Shown: positions 24,803 to 34,272, numbered from the stretch's first letter. The stretch: 64,000 bases of DNA from Hartmannibacter diazotrophicus (GCF_900231165.1 NZ_LT960614.1:3098550-3162549), one strand, 5' to 3'. Notes: generated by a model from the letters alone, not told the origin. Numbers and translations: made by a program.

Positions 24803-26109
24803 CAGGAGCCCCGATATCCGGGAGTTTCTCCGACGATTGCTTCCGCCAGGAAGAACGGCTGCTTCTCCACGATGAGGCCATTCGCCTGATTCTCGACCGT
24901 GTCCCGCCAATCGCCGCAAGCGAGCGCATTCCGATCGACCAGGCCGTCGGACGCGTGATGGCCGAGACGGTCGTTGCCCAGCGCAATGTTCCGCTGACCG
25001 CGACATCGGCCGTCGACGGCTGGGCCTTCGCCCATGCCGATTGCCTGCGCCTTGGCGGCCGCCTGCCGATCTCCGGTCGCGTCCTCGCGGGCAAGGCCGC
25101 CCATGGCCCGCTGACGCTCGGCACGGCCGTGCGCATCTTCACCGGCGCCGCCGTTCCGGATGGCGCCGACACGGTCGCCATGCAGGAGGATTGCCGGCAG
25201 GATGGCGAGGCGATCCTGGTTCCCGCCGGCTTGAAGCCCGGCGCCAACCGCCGCGATGCCGGTGAGGACGTGGCGGCGGGGGCGATCGTGATCGCGCCCG
25301 GAACGGTCCTGCGACCGCAGGAGCTTGCTGCCATCGGCTCGCTCGGCATGGCCAAGATCGCGGTCACCCGGCGCCTGCGCGTCGCCCTCCTCTCCACAGG
25401 CGACGAGATCGTGCGTCCCGGCCAGCCGATCCATCCCGGCGAGGTCTACGACGCCAACCACGTGATGCTGTCCAACCTGCTGGCGCCGATGGATGCGGTC
25501 GTCCATGACCTCGGCATCCTGCCCGACGACGCGGCCCTCGTTCATGCCGCGCTGGAAGAAGCGGCAAGGCATCACGACCTCATCCTGACCAGCGGCGGCA
25601 GCAGCCGGGGCGATGGCGATCATATCGCCGAGGCGCTGGCAACCCTCGGCCATCGCCACCTCTGGCATCTGGCGATCAAGCCCGGAAAGCCGCTCTGCTT
25701 CGGCCAGATCGGTCCCTGCCTCTTCCTCGGGCTGCCCGGCAATCCGGTGGCAGCACTCGTCAACTTCCTGCTCTACGGCCAGCCCCTGCTCGCACGGCTC
25801 TCCGGTCACGCCTGGCGCGCGCCGACGCGCTTTCCCGTGCCTGCCGGCTTTTCCATCGGAACGCGCAAGACCGGACGCCGCGAGTTTCTGCGCGGCATCC
25901 TCACCACCGACGCCGACGGGCATTTGAGCGCTCAAAAATTCAGCCGCGATGGCTCGGGCTTGATCACCGGGCTTCGCGCCGCCGACGGGTTGATCGAGAT
26001 CCCCGAGACTGTGCACAGCGTTACGGCGGGCGAGCCCATCGCCTTCATTCCATTCACGGAATTCGGCTTGCCTCCGCGACGTACTGCTCTTCCCGACGAC
26101 CTGATGTAG
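24799..26109 (+). CDS. moeA: Molybdopterin molybdenumtransferase
   Basis: 436 residues. MoeA inserts molybdate into adenylylated molybdopterin. Family strings are present: SAVDGWAFAHAD, VRIFTGAAVPDGADTVAMQED, RDAGEDVAAG, VALLSTGDEIVRPGQPIHPGEVYDAN, LTSGGSSRGDGDHIAEAL and IKPGKPLCFGQI...GLPGNPVAA. The canonical TSGGVS is TSGGSS here, a small change. The start overlaps mobAB by four bases. It is the last gene of the molybdenum cofactor set in the window. Confidence 0.95.
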   Translation: MTGAPISGSFSDDCFRQEERLLLHDEAIRLILDRVPPIAASERIPIDQAVGRVMAETVVAQRNVPLTATSAVDGWAFAHADCLRLGGRLPISGRVLAGKAAHGPLTLGTAVRIFTGAAVPDGADTVAMQEDCRQDGEAILVPAGLKPGANRRDAGEDVAAGAIVIAPGTVLRPQELAAIGSLGMAKIAVTRRLRVALLSTGDEIVRPGQPIHPGEVYDANHVMLSNLLAPMDAVVHDLGILPDDAALVHAALEEAARHHDLILTSGGSSRGDGDHIAEALATLGHRHLWHLAIKPGKPLCFGQIGPCLFLGLPGNPVAALVNFLLYGQPLLARLSGHAWRAPTRFPVPAGFSIGTRKTGRREFLRGILTTDADGHLSAQKFSRDGSGLITGLRAADGLIEIPETVHSVTAGEPIAFIPFTEFGLPPRRTALPDDLM

Positions 26110-26162
26110 GCGAAACCGGCCGGAGTCCTCTCCTGCCCGTTCTTTTGGCACGCCCGAGACTG

Positions 26163-26179
26163 TTGCAACTTTATTGCAA
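26163..26179. promoter_or_regulatory. Candidate operator TTGCAA-N5-TTGCAA
   Basis: Two TTGCAA hexamers with a 5-base spacer form a perfect inverted repeat, 149 bases before the amino-acid binding-protein gene. Symmetry and position suggest a repressor or activator site; the protein is unknown. Confidence 0.35.
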
Positions 26180-26198
26180 TGCGTATCATCATGCCCCT

Positions 26199-26239
26199 GA
26201 TGCCCGGGAGGTTTCCCCTCCGGAAAGCCGCCGGGTATC
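26199..26239 (+). other. Compact three-helix RNA-like structure upstream of the amino-acid importer
   Basis: Outer helix GATGCCCGG (26199-26207) pairs with CCGGGTATC (26231-26239), with one G-U. Inside it are two adjoining hairpins, GAGG-TTTCC-CCTC (26208-26220) and CGG-AAAG-CCG (26221-26230), leaving no unpaired junction base. It lies 88 bases before the ATG at 26328. No known riboswitch class is recognised; it could be a leader RNA or chance. Confidence 0.3.
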
Positions 26240-26327
26240 GCCAACAACAAACGGGATCCAGGGGCCGCGGAGGCCGGTCGCAACCGGTATCAACGCGCGG
26301 ATGTCCCAAATCATCAGGTAGGTGAAG

Positions 26328-27107
26328 ATGAGTTTCTTCAAGCGTATTGCTCTCGCGGCCGCGGTCGTCGTCATGGCCGCCGGAGCCGCAGAGGCCAAGG
26401 ATTGGACCGTCGTCCGCATGGGGACGGAAGGCGCCTATCCGCCCTTCAACTACATCGACAGCAACGGGGAACTGAAAGGCTTCGACATCGACATCGGCAA
26501 GGCGCTCTGCGAGGCCATGAAGGTCAAGTGCGAGTGGGTCACGCAGGACTGGGACGGCATCATCCCCGCCCTTCAGGCCGGCAAGTTCGATACGATCATC
26601 GCCTCCATGTCGATCACCGACGAGCGCATGAAGCAGATCGACTTCTCCAACAAATATTACAACTCCCCGCCCGCGATCGTTACGCCCAAGGACACCAAGA
26701 TGACGGGTGCGACGGCCGACGACATGAAGGGCGCTGTGATCGGTGCCCAGACCTCGACGACCCACTCCCAGATGATCGAGAAGCACTTCCCCGGTGCCGA
26801 GCTGAAGCTCTATCCGACCGCCGAGGAACTGCAGCTCGACCTTGAGAACGGCCGCCTCGACGGCGCCATCGACGATGTCATCGTCATCAAGGACTGGCTT
26901 AAGACGGACGCCGGCGCCTGCTGCAAGGTGCTGTCCACGCTGACCCCGGATCCTGAAATCTATGGCCCCGGCGCCGGCATCGGCGTGCGCAAGGAAGACG
27001 CTGATCTGAAGGAAATGCTGAACAAGGCCATCGATCAGATTCGGGCCGACGGCACCTACAAGAAGATCAACGACGCCTATTTCGACTTCGACGTCTACGG
27101 CGGCTGA
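26328..27107 (+). CDS. Amino-acid ABC transporter substrate-binding protein (family 3)
   Basis: 259 residues from the ATG at 26328, with AGGTGAAG just upstream; a GTG at 26322 is also in frame. The signal peptide is MSFFKRIALAAAVVVMAAGAAEA. Family 3 strings: GTEGAYPPFNYIDSNGELKGFDIDIGKAL, WDGIIPALQAGKFDTIIASMSITDERMKQIDFSN. The GFDIDIGKALCEAM and lysine/arginine-type pocket resemble the LAO/histidine-binding group, so a basic amino acid or opine is plausible but not proven. It is followed by two permease genes in the same direction. Confidence 0.92.
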   Translation: MSFFKRIALAAAVVVMAAGAAEAKDWTVVRMGTEGAYPPFNYIDSNGELKGFDIDIGKALCEAMKVKCEWVTQDWDGIIPALQAGKFDTIIASMSITDERMKQIDFSNKYYNSPPAIVTPKDTKMTGATADDMKGAVIGAQTSTTHSQMIEKHFPGAELKLYPTAEELQLDLENGRLDGAIDDVIVIKDWLKTDAGACCKVLSTLTPDPEIYGPGAGIGVRKEDADLKEMLNKAIDQIRADGTYKKINDAYFDFDVYGG

Positions 27108-27241
27108 CACAGTCGCAAAGTGAGTTGGCCGGGCGCGCGGACGAAAATTCCCGCGCCTGGCCTTCGCACCGTCAAGGGCGAGCCTTGGACGCGACGACCC
27201 GTCATCGCGTCCATGGCCGTCCGGTCGAAAGGTGACGGTCC

Positions 27242-27949
27242 ATGGAATCGCTCTGGTCGCTTCTTTCCGTCGGTGCCGACGGCTGGGGAGACGAAATTCT
27301 CGCCGGCAGCCTGCTGACGATCTCGCTGGCGCTCTGCACCCTGCCGATCGGCCTCGTCATCGGCTTCTTCATCGCGCTCGCCAAGAATTCCGGCGAGCCG
27401 ACGCTGGTCACGGCATCCAATATCTACACCACGATCTTCCGTGGCCTGCCCGAGCTGCTCACGCTCTTCATCATCTATTTCGGCGTCCAGATCGCATTGA
27501 AGACCCTGCTTGCTCTCGTCGGTCTGCCGCCAATCGAGATCAACAGCTTCGTTGCGGGCATGATCGCACTCAGCCTGGTCTTCTCGTCCTTTTCCAGCGA
27601 GGTGTTCCTGTCCGCCTTCAAGGGCGTTGCCTCGGGGCAATATGAGGGCGCCGATGCGCTTGGCCTGACGCGTTTCCAGACGATGCGGCTCGTGATCCTG
27701 CCGCAGATCATTCGTCTCGCCCTGCCCGGCCTGTCGAATCTCTGGCTGATCCTCCTGAAGGACACCTCACTCGTCTCGGTCATCGGGCTCTCCGATATCC
27801 TCCGACAGACCTCGATCGCGGCGCGCGTCACGCGCGAGCCCTTCTTCTTCTTTTTCGTCGCCTGCATGATCTATCTCGTCCTCTCGATCATTTCCTCCTT
27901 TGGCATTGGACGAATCGAGGCCTGGACACGGCGCGGGGAGGCTCGCTGA
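27242..27949 (+). CDS. Amino-acid ABC transporter permease (HisQ type)
   Basis: 235 residues, about five membrane helices. The EAA loop reads EGADALGLTRFQTMRLVILPQIIRLALPGLSN, and TIFRGLPELLTLFIIYFG is the usual early helix of the HisQ/OccQ group. It forms a heteromeric channel with the next gene, which it overlaps by one base (TGATG). The binding protein at 26328 completes the periplasmic part. No ATP-binding gene is adjacent. Confidence 0.92.
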   Translation: MESLWSLLSVGADGWGDEILAGSLLTISLALCTLPIGLVIGFFIALAKNSGEPTLVTASNIYTTIFRGLPELLTLFIIYFGVQIALKTLLALVGLPPIEINSFVAGMIALSLVFSSFSSEVFLSAFKGVASGQYEGADALGLTRFQTMRLVILPQIIRLALPGLSNLWLILLKDTSLVSVIGLSDILRQTSIAARVTREPFFFFFVACMIYLVLSIISSFGIGRIEAWTRRGEAR

Positions 27950-28779
27950 TGAGCACGACGGACACCCTGCCGCCGCCCGTCTCCACGGTACGCCCCTGGA
28001 CGGGCAAGCGAATCGCTGGCCACGTCTTCCTGGGCTTCTGGATCCTGCTCGGCCTTGTAATCGTTTATTCCGTCGCGTCCGGCTGGGATGGCGAATTCAT
28101 CGCCAAATACGGCCCCCGCTTGTGGGACGGCCTCCAGACCACGCTCTGGCTCTGCTTCTGGTCGCTCCTGATCGGCGCGCTGCTGTCGCTGCCGATCACC
28201 CTGGGCCGCCTGTCGAGCAACCGGATTTTCTCCAGCCTCGCCTTCGCCTGGGTCTACTTCTTCCGCGGCACACCGCTGCTCGCCCAGACCTTCCTCGTCT
28301 ACTACGGCGCGGGCTCCTTTCGTGAAGCCCTCGAAGTCGTCGGGCTCTGGAGCTTCTTCCGCGACGCGGTCTTCTGCGTGATCTTCACCTTCGCGCTCAA
28401 CACCTCGGCCTATCAGGCGGAGATTCTGAGCGGTGCCATCCGCAACGTGCCGAAGGGCCAGCGCGAGGCCGGCGCGTCGCTGTCCCTGCCCGCATGGGTG
28501 ACCTTCTTCAAGGTGATTCTGCCCCAGGCGCTGATCGTTGCGCTCCGCCCCTACGGCAACGAGATCATCCTGATGATCAAGGGCTCGGCCATCGCCTCCA
28601 TCGTCACCGTGCTGGATCTCATGGGCGAGACCCGCTACGCCTTCTCCAAATCCTTCAATTTCGAGGCCTATCTCTGGGCCGCCGTGCTCTACCTCGCCAT
28701 GGTGGAAGTCATCCGCCGAATCTGGGATATGCTGGAAGGCCGGCTGACCCGCCATCTCAAGCGCAAATCCGAGGATTGA
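27949..28779 (+). CDS. Amino-acid ABC transporter permease (HisM type)
   Basis: 276 residues, with an N-terminal cytoplasmic stretch then about five helices. Typical strings: LWDGLQTTLWLCFWSLLIGALLSLPITLGRL, FFRGTPLLAQTFLVYYGAG and the EAA loop REAGASLSLPAWVTFFKVILPQALIVALRPYGNE. It pairs with the HisQ-type permease encoded one base earlier. Because the gene run ends here without an ATPase, the ATP-binding subunit must be encoded outside or shared with another system. Confidence 0.92.
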   Translation: MSTTDTLPPPVSTVRPWTGKRIAGHVFLGFWILLGLVIVYSVASGWDGEFIAKYGPRLWDGLQTTLWLCFWSLLIGALLSLPITLGRLSSNRIFSSLAFAWVYFFRGTPLLAQTFLVYYGAGSFREALEVVGLWSFFRDAVFCVIFTFALNTSAYQAEILSGAIRNVPKGQREAGASLSLPAWVTFFKVILPQALIVALRPYGNEIILMIKGSAIASIVTVLDLMGETRYAFSKSFNFEAYLWAAVLYLAMVEVIRRIWDMLEGRLTRHLKRKSED

Positions 28780-28850
28780 CCCGCAGACGGGCACGGCAGG
28801 CCGGCTTTTCCGGCGTTCGAAAAAATCCATTGCAGAGCCAACGAATTCGC

Positions 28851-28878
28851 TTGTGTCGCCCAATGGCTTTTGTTACAT
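28851..28878 (+). promoter_or_regulatory. Possible promoter of tRNA-Leu
   Basis: TTGTGT (28851-28856) and TTACAT (28873-28878) with a 16-base spacer, ending 34 bases before the tRNA. A moderate match to a housekeeping promoter; no start site can be confirmed from sequence. Confidence 0.3.
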
Positions 28879-28912
28879 CGCACGCGTCGCCGGTGAGAGC
28901 CGGTAACGACAA

Positions 28913-28997
28913 GCGGTCGTGGCGGAATTGGTAGACGCGCAGCGTTGAGGTCGCTGTGGGGCAACCCGTGGAAGTTCGAGTCTTCTCGACCGCACCA
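28913..28997 (+). tRNA. tRNA-Leu, anticodon GAG
   Basis: 85 bases including an encoded CCA (28995-28997). The acceptor stem GCGGTCG pairs with CGACCGC (28987-28993). The anticodon arm is CAGCG-TTGAGGT-CGCTG with anticodon GAG, reading CUC and CUU. The long variable arm (TGGGGCAACCCG) marks a class II tRNA, and the T arm carries GTTCGAGTC. An intrinsic terminator follows directly. Confidence 0.97.
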
Positions 28998-29000
28998 AAA

Positions 29001-29046
29001 AACCCCTGGAACGTCAGGCAATCCTGATTTTCCAGGGGTTTTTGTT
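29001..29046 (+). terminator. Intrinsic terminator of tRNA-Leu, probably bidirectional
   Basis: Outer 10-bp stem AACCCCTGGA (29001-29010) with TCCAGGGGTT (29031-29040) encloses a second short stem TCAGG-CAAT-CCTGA, then TTTTGTTTG. The A-run before the stem on the plus strand gives a T-run on the minus strand, so it can also end the convergent FliN-type gene. Confidence 0.85.
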
Positions 29047-29064
29047 TGTGCGCCTGTGCCGGTT

Positions 29065-29346
29065 CTAGTCTTTCCCGCCGGCCACCTTCTTGACCGCCGG
29101 CGTATAGCGGAAGAGCGGATTGCGCTTCAAAACCTCGGTGATCTGGATGCTGACGCGCTCGCCCTTCAGCACCACCTGACCGCGCGCGATCTTGATGTCG
29201 TTGGCATAGATGTCCACATCGTCGTCGGCGCCGGTCTCAAGCTCGATCACGGCGCCGCGGCCCATGCGCAGAAGCTGGTGCACCGGCATAATCGACGAGC
29301 CGAGCATCACCGAGATTTCTACCGCAATCTTGTCCATCGTTGACAT
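29065..29346 (-). CDS. FliN/SpoA-type protein, not in a flagellar cluster
   Basis: 93 residues from the ATG at 29344-29346; an in-frame ATG at 29337 is also possible. Nearly all of it is one SPOA domain: [28 protein letters not shown] ... [30 protein letters not shown]. This is the FliN C-terminal signature (surface-presentation-of-antigens fold) of the flagellar switch, where FliN binds FliM and FliH. Here it stands alone next to tRNA-Leu and lipB, with no flagellar gene in the window. It may be the working FliN at a separate locus or a derived paralogue. Confidence 0.85.
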   Translation of the reverse strand: MSTMDKIAVEISVMLGSSIMPVHQLLRMGRGAVIELETGADDDVDIYANDIKIARGQVVLKGERVSIQITEVLKRNPLFRYTPAVKKVAGGKD

Positions 29347-29406
29347 CGGGCCGCCAATCCTTCTGAAGTCCCCACGCCGCAGCCTCCGCGGCGCCTCTTC
29401 CGGGTC

Positions 29407-30150
29407 ATGGTTAAAGCATTCTTACCGCAGAGTGAACGAATGGTTAATGCGCGCGATGAAATCGAGACCGATTTTCTGAGCCGGGACGGTTCGCCTGCGG
29501 TCGAATGGGTCATCTCGGACCACCTCATCCCCTACCCCGAGGCCATCGCCGCCATGGAAGCCCATGTCAACGCGATCGCGGCCGGAACGGCCGGCGAGCG
29601 GGTCTGGCTGCTCGAACACCCACCGGTCTATACGGCCGGTACCAGCGCCCGGCGCGAGGACCTTGTCGAGCCGGAGCGCTTCCCTGTCTACGAGACCGGT
29701 CGCGGCGGCCAGTTCACCTATCACGGCCCCGGCCAGCGCGTTGCCTACGTCATGCTGGACCTGAAACGCCGGCGGCAGGACGTCCGCGCCTATGTGGCGG
29801 CGCTGGAGGCCTGGATCATCGCAACGCTCTGGCAGTTCCACGTGCGCGGCGAGCGGCGCGAGGACCGCGTCGGCGTCTGGGTGCGCCGGCCGGACCGCGG
29901 CGAGACGGCAGAGGACAAGATCGCCGCCATTGGCATCCGCGTGCGCCGCTGGGTCACCTTCCACGGCATCAGCCTCAACGTGGAGCCGGATCTGTCTCAT
30001 TTCTCCGGCATCGTCCCCTGCGGCGTGAAGGACCATGGCGTCACCAGCCTCGTCGATCTCGGCCTGCCGCTGACGATGGAAGACGTCGATTCGGTCATGC
30101 GCACCGAGTTCGAGAAGATATTCGGCCCCACAACGGCGATCACGCCATAG
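29407..30150 (+). CDS. lipB: Octanoyl-[acyl-carrier-protein]:protein octanoyltransferase
   Basis: 247 residues from the ATG at 29407; an ATG at 29440 would give a protein nearer the usual length. LipB moves octanoate from acyl carrier protein to the lipoyl domains of dehydrogenase complexes, the first step of lipoate synthesis. The motifs [12 protein letters not shown] and [13 protein letters not shown] are canonical. The active-site lysine lies in [18 protein letters not shown] and the cysteine in [14 protein letters not shown]. The stop is followed immediately by a LysR gene remnant in the same frame. It diverges from the FliN-type gene. Confidence 0.96.
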   Translation: MVKAFLPQSERMVNARDEIETDFLSRDGSPAVEWVISDHLIPYPEAIAAMEAHVNAIAAGTAGERVWLLEHPPVYTAGTSARREDLVEPERFPVYETGRGGQFTYHGPGQRVAYVMLDLKRRRQDVRAYVAALEAWIIATLWQFHVRGERREDRVGVWVRRPDRGETAEDKIAAIGIRVRRWVTFHGISLNVEPDLSHFSGIVPCGVKDHGVTSLVDLGLPLTMEDVDSVMRTEFEKIFGPTTAITP

Positions 30151-30405
30151 GCGCTGGCCAGAAGCACCTTCCGTGTCGACAGCAATCTGGCACAGCTCGC
30201 CGCCCTGAGAGCCGGCTTCGGCATCGGCGCTTTCCAGGTCCAGATCGCGAGGCAAAACAAGGATCTGGTCAGGGTTCTTGAATCAGATTTCGAACTCGCG
30301 CTGCCCGTCTGGATCGTGATGCACGAGGATCTGTCGTCAAGCCCGCCCTGCCGGGCGGTCTTCGATGCGCTGGTCGACGGAATGACGGCCTACATCGCGG
30401 CCTGA
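30151..30405 (+). pseudogene. C-terminal remnant of a LysR-family regulator
   Basis: Directly after the lipB stop codon the same frame stays open for 84 codons to TGA at 30403-30405, without a start codon or ribosome site. The translation (RSTFRVDSNLAQLAALRAGFG, then IGAFQVQIARQNKDLVRVL and VWIVMHEDLSSSPPCRAVFDAL) matches the last third of the LysR effector-binding domain. The DNA-binding domain and most of the effector domain are absent. It is therefore a decayed or truncated gene left behind a rearrangement. Confidence 0.8.
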
Positions 30406-30442
30406 CGGGACAGCAGCGCACCGCCGTCCCGCCTTGGGTGCC

Positions 30443-31924
30443 TTACTCGATCCCGAGCTTGGCCTTGACGATCTCGTTCACCGCCTGCGGGTTGGCCTTG
30501 CCGCCCGTCTGCTTCATGACCTGACCGACGAACCAGCCGGCAAGCGTCGGCTTCGCCTTCGCCTGCTCCACCTTATCGGGATTGGCCGCGATCACCGCAT
30601 CGACCGCCGTCTCGATGGCGCCGGTGTCGGTGACCTGCTTCATGCCGCGCGCCTCGACAACCTCCTTCGGCGAGCCGCCTTCGGTCCACACGATCTCGAA
30701 GAGGTCCTTGGCGATCTTGCCGGAAATCGTCTTGTCGGCGATGAGGTCGACGATCTCGCCAAGCTGTTCGGCCGACATCGGACTGGAGGCGATGTCCTTG
30801 CCGTCCTTGTTGAGGCGGGCGAAGAAATCGTTGGTCATCCAGTTGGCGGCAAGCTTGGCGTCGCGCCCCTTGGCGACCTTCTCGAAAAAGTCGGCCGAGG
30901 ACTGCTCCAGCGTCAGCACCATCGCGTCATAGGGCGTCACGCCATAGTCGGCTATGAAGCGGGCCTTCTTGTCGTCCGGCAGCTCCGGCAGCGCCGAGGC
31001 AAGCTCATCGACGAACGCCTGCGTGAATTCAAGCGGCAGAAGGTCGGGATCGGGGAAGTAGCGGTAGTCGTGCGCTTCTTCCTTGGACCGCATCGAGCGG
31101 GTCACGCCCTCGCGCGGATCGAACAGCCGCGTTTCCTGGTCGATGGTACCGCCGTCCTCGATGATGCCGATCTGGCGGCGCGCCTCGTATTCGATCGCCT
31201 GACCGGCGAAACGGATCGAGTTGACGTTCTTGATCTCGCAGCGCGTGCCGAACTCGCCGCCGGGCTTGCGCACCGAGACGTTGATGTCGGCGCGCATGGA
31301 GCCTTCGTCCATATTGCCGTCGCAGGTGCCGAGATAGCGCAGGATCGTGCGCAGCTTGGTCAGATACGCCTTCGCCTCGTCGGAGCAGCGCAGATCCGGC
31401 TTGGAGACGATCTCCATCAGCGCGACGCCCGAGCGGTTGAGGTCGACGAAGGACATCGTCGGGTGCTGGTCGTGGATCGACTTGCCGGCGTCCTGTTCCA
31501 GGTGCAGACGCTCGATGCCGACCTCCACCGTCTCGCCCGGCATGTCGAGGATCACGGTCCCCTCGCCCACGATCGGCTGCTTGAACTGGCTGATCTGGTA
31601 GCCCTGCGGCAGGTCCGGATAAAAATAGTTCTTCCGGTCGAAGACGGACTTGAGATTAATTTCCGCCTTGAGGCCAAGCCCCGTGCGCACCGCCTGCTTG
31701 ATGCATTCTTCGTTGATCACCGGTAGCATGCCCGGCATCGCCGCGTCGACAAGGGAAACATGCGCGTTTGGCGCCCCGCCGTATTCCGCGCTGGCGCCGG
31801 AAAACAGCTTCGAATTGGAGACCACCTGCGCATGGACTTCCATGCCGATGATCACCTCCCAGTCGCCGGTGGCGCCGTTGATGAATTTTTTCGGATCGGG
31901 CGTGCGGGTATCGATAAGGGACAT
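30443..31924 (-). CDS. gatB: Asp-tRNA(Asn)/Glu-tRNA(Gln) amidotransferase subunit B
   Basis: 493 residues from the ATG at 31922-31924 ([24 protein letters not shown]). GatB binds mischarged tRNA, phosphorylates the side chain and receives ammonia from GatA. Signature strings: [62 protein letters not shown] and the [12 protein letters not shown] segment; the C-terminal YqeY-like helical domain follows. A 14-codon upstream extension lacks family resemblance. gatA and gatC lie upstream on the same strand, separated from it by a UPF0114 gene. Confidence 0.97.
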   Translation of the reverse strand: MSLIDTRTPDPKKFINGATGDWEVIIGMEVHAQVVSNSKLFSGASAEYGGAPNAHVSLVDAAMPGMLPVINEECIKQAVRTGLGLKAEINLKSVFDRKNYFYPDLPQGYQISQFKQPIVGEGTVILDMPGETVEVGIERLHLEQDAGKSIHDQHPTMSFVDLNRSGVALMEIVSKPDLRCSDEAKAYLTKLRTILRYLGTCDGNMDEGSMRADINVSVRKPGGEFGTRCEIKNVNSIRFAGQAIEYEARRQIGIIEDGGTIDQETRLFDPREGVTRSMRSKEEAHDYRYFPDPDLLPLEFTQAFVDELASALPELPDDKKARFIADYGVTPYDAMVLTLEQSSADFFEKVAKGRDAKLAANWMTNDFFARLNKDGKDIASSPMSAEQLGEIVDLIADKTISGKIAKDLFEIVWTEGGSPKEVVEARGMKQVTDTGAIETAVDAVIAANPDKVEQAKAKPTLAGWFVGQVMKQTGGKANPQAVNEIVKAKLGIE

Positions 31925-32023
31925 GGGAACCTGAGTTGGTCGGTCGGAAACGTCAGACCTGTTCAATGGTTCGGAACGCCCGCGTCGTCAAGACCGGCCG
32001 TCGATGACAGCCGGTCTTCGAGA

Positions 32024-32521
32024 TCAATGATCGCCGGAAATCCGGTCTGTCACGGCGAGCAGAACGGCCGAGACGACGAAGACCATGTGAATGCCGACAA
32101 GCCAGCCAAGCTGCGTCCAGTCGGAGCCGGGCTGAAGGTTCATGAAGGCCTTCAGCACCTGGATTGCCGAAATGGCCACGATCGAGCCCATCAGCTTCTG
32201 TTTCAGGCCGGCGAAATCGATCCGGGACATCCATTCCGGCCAGCCCGGATGTTCCTCCGGATCGATCTTCGCCACGAAATTCTCGTATCCGGAGAAGACG
32301 ACGATGAGCAGCAGGCTGCAGGTCAGCGTCAGGTCGATAAGCGCAAGGATGCCGAGGATGATGTCGCTTTCCTTCGATCCCGCGCTGTGGGTGACAAAAT
32401 GGAAGAGCTCGACGCCGAAGTGGTAGAGCAGCACCAGGGCCGCCACCAGCAGGCCGATATAGAAGGGCGCGAGGATCCAGCGGCTGAAGAAGATGATGCG
32501 TTCAACGGATTTTTCGATCAC
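32024..32521 (-). CDS. UPF0114 (YqhA) family membrane protein
   Basis: 165 residues from a GTG at 32519-32521. This start has GGGAG seven bases upstream and gives the usual family length and N-terminus (VIEKSVERIIFFSRWILAPFYIGLLV); an ATG 34 codons upstream gives an atypical basic extension. Three to four membrane helices are visible, with the family strings LIDLTLTCSLLLIVVFSGYENFV and KQKLMGSIVAISAIQVLKAFM. Function of the family is unknown. It is placed between gatA and gatB. Confidence 0.88.
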   Translation of the reverse strand: MIEKSVERIIFFSRWILAPFYIGLLVAALVLLYHFGVELFHFVTHSAGSKESDIILGILALIDLTLTCSLLLIVVFSGYENFVAKIDPEEHPGWPEWMSRIDFAGLKQKLMGSIVAISAIQVLKAFMNLQPGSDWTQLGWLVGIHMVFVVSAVLLAVTDRISGDH

Positions 32522-32784
32522 GGACCGGCTCCCGGTAAAGGCGACTTGGGCGGCAGCTAAGGCAATGCGTCGGGTGCACCGCCGCATGCTTCTACCCTGC
32601 TGATTCGGGATATTTTCTGGCACAGACCTGCGACAGCCGCCAGCGGCAACGAGCCGTGGCGCGGCCCATGCGGCGATCCGTCATAAGCGCCGATGACGGC
32701 CCGACTTCAGACGTGCACGTCATCACGGCCAGGAGGAATTCCTCCGACCGCTTCGCAGCTCAATCGCGCGCAGGTCTCAGCCCT

Positions 32785-34272
32785 TCACCACCACTTTTCA
32801 GCGGTGAAATGCCCTGCCGCCTGCTCGATCACGGTGCCGAGCTTGAAGAGGGTCGCCTCGTCGAAGGGACGGCCGATGAGCTGGAGGCCGAGCGGGAGGC
32901 CCTCGCCGGAAAGCCCGGCGGGAACGGCGATGCCCGGCAGGCCGGCCATGTTGACCGTCACGGTGAAGACGTCGTTGAGATACATCTCGACCGGATCGGC
33001 GCCGGCCTTTTCGCCGATGCCGAAGGCCGCCGACGGCGTGGCCGGGGTCAGGATCGCGTCGACGCCCGCATCGAAGCAGAGCTCGAAGTCGCGCTTGATC
33101 AGCGTGCGGACCTTCTGCGCCTTGAGATAATAGGCGTCGTAATAGCCGGCCGAGAGCACGTAGGTGCCGATCAGAATGCGGCGCTTGACCTCTTCGCCGA
33201 AACCCGCGGCACGCGAGTTCTCGTACATGTCGGCGATGTCGGTGCCCTTCTCGCGCAGGCCGTAGCGCACGCCGTCATAGCGGGCGAGATTGGACGAGGC
33301 TTCCGCCGGGGCGACGATGTAATAGGCCGGCAGGGCGTATTTCGTGTGCGGCAGCGAGATGTCGACGATCTCCGCGCCGGCATCCTTCAGCCAGGCGATG
33401 CCCTGCTGCCAGAGTCCGTCGATCTCCGCGCTCATGCCGTCGAGCCGGTATTCCTTCGGAATGCCGATCTTGAGGCCCTTCACCGACTGGCCGACAGAGG
33501 CCTCGTAGTCGGGCACCTCGATGTCGACCGAGGTCGTATCCTTCAAGTCGACCGACGCCATGGATTTGAGAAGGATCGCCGCATCGCGCACGTCGCGGGC
33601 GATCGGGCCGGCCTGGTCGAGCGAGGAGGCGAAGGCGACAACGCCCCAGCGCGAGCAGCGCCCGTAGGTCGGCTTGATGCCGACGGTGCCGGTGAAGGCT
33701 GCCGGCTGGCGGATCGAACCGCCGGTGTCGGTCGCCGTCGCGCCGGCGCAAATGCGCGCGGCAACGGCCGCCGCCGAACCGCCCGACGAGCCGCCCGGAA
33801 CGAGCGCCATGTTGGAGCCGGCCTTGCGCCACGGGCTCTTCACCGGGCCGTAGTAGCTCGTCTCGTTGGACGAACCCATGGCGAACTCGTCCATGTTGAG
33901 CTTGCCGAGCATCACCGCGCCGTCGGCCCAGAGGTTCGACGTCACCGTCGATTCATAGGCCGGCTTGAAGCCGTCGAGGATGTGGCTGGCCGCCTGGGTG
34001 TGGAAGCCCTCGGTCGCGAAGAGATCCTTGATGCCGAGCGGGATGCCTTCCAGCGCACGCGCCTCGCCAGCGGCGATCTTCGCATCGGAGGCCGCCGCCA
34101 TCTCCAACGCCTTTTCGGGCATCTCCACCACATAGGCGTTGAGGTCGCGGGCCGCTTCCATGGCCGCGAGATAGGCCTTGGTCAGCTCGGTGGCGGAGAA
34201 ATCCTTGGCATCGAGCCCCTTGCGGGCCTCGGCGATGGTGAGGGCGGTCAAATCGGTCACGGGCGTGTCCAT
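32785..34272 (-). CDS. gatA: Asp-tRNA(Asn)/Glu-tRNA(Gln) amidotransferase subunit A
   Basis: 495 residues. GatA is the amidase that releases ammonia from glutamine for GatB. The Ser-Ser-Lys triad of the amidase signature family is present: lysine in [10 protein letters not shown], the glycine/serine-rich loop [13 protein letters not shown], and the nucleophilic serine in [15 protein letters not shown]. The rest follows the family to its end (FTAEKWW). The gene starts 54 bases after gatC in the same direction. Confidence 0.97.
   Translation of the reverse strand: MDTPVTDLTALTIAEARKGLDAKDFSATELTKAYLAAMEAARDLNAYVVEMPEKALEMAAASDAKIAAGEARALEGIPLGIKDLFATEGFHTQAASHILDGFKPAYESTVTSNLWADGAVMLGKLNMDEFAMGSSNETSYYGPVKSPWRKAGSNMALVPGGSSGGSAAAVAARICAGATATDTGGSIRQPAAFTGTVGIKPTYGRCSRWGVVAFASSLDQAGPIARDVRDAAILLKSMASVDLKDTTSVDIEVPDYEASVGQSVKGLKIGIPKEYRLDGMSAEIDGLWQQGIAWLKDAGAEIVDISLPHTKYALPAYYIVAPAEASSNLARYDGVRYGLREKGTDIADMYENSRAAGFGEEVKRRILIGTYVLSAGYYDAYYLKAQKVRTLIKRDFELCFDAGVDAILTPATPSAAFGIGEKAGADPVEMYLNDVFTVTVNMAGLPGIAVPAGLSGEGLPLGLQLIGRPFDEATLFKLGTVIEQAAGHFTAEKWW

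Noticed and set aside
28913-28997. tRNA-Leu as a possible integration site of a mobile island
   Set aside because: No integrase and no repeated tRNA 3' end is seen nearby; flanking genes are housekeeping or transport.
30406-30442. CGGGAC...GTCCCG inverted repeat as terminator between the LysR remnant and gatB
   Set aside because: Long 14-base loop and no T-run on either strand.
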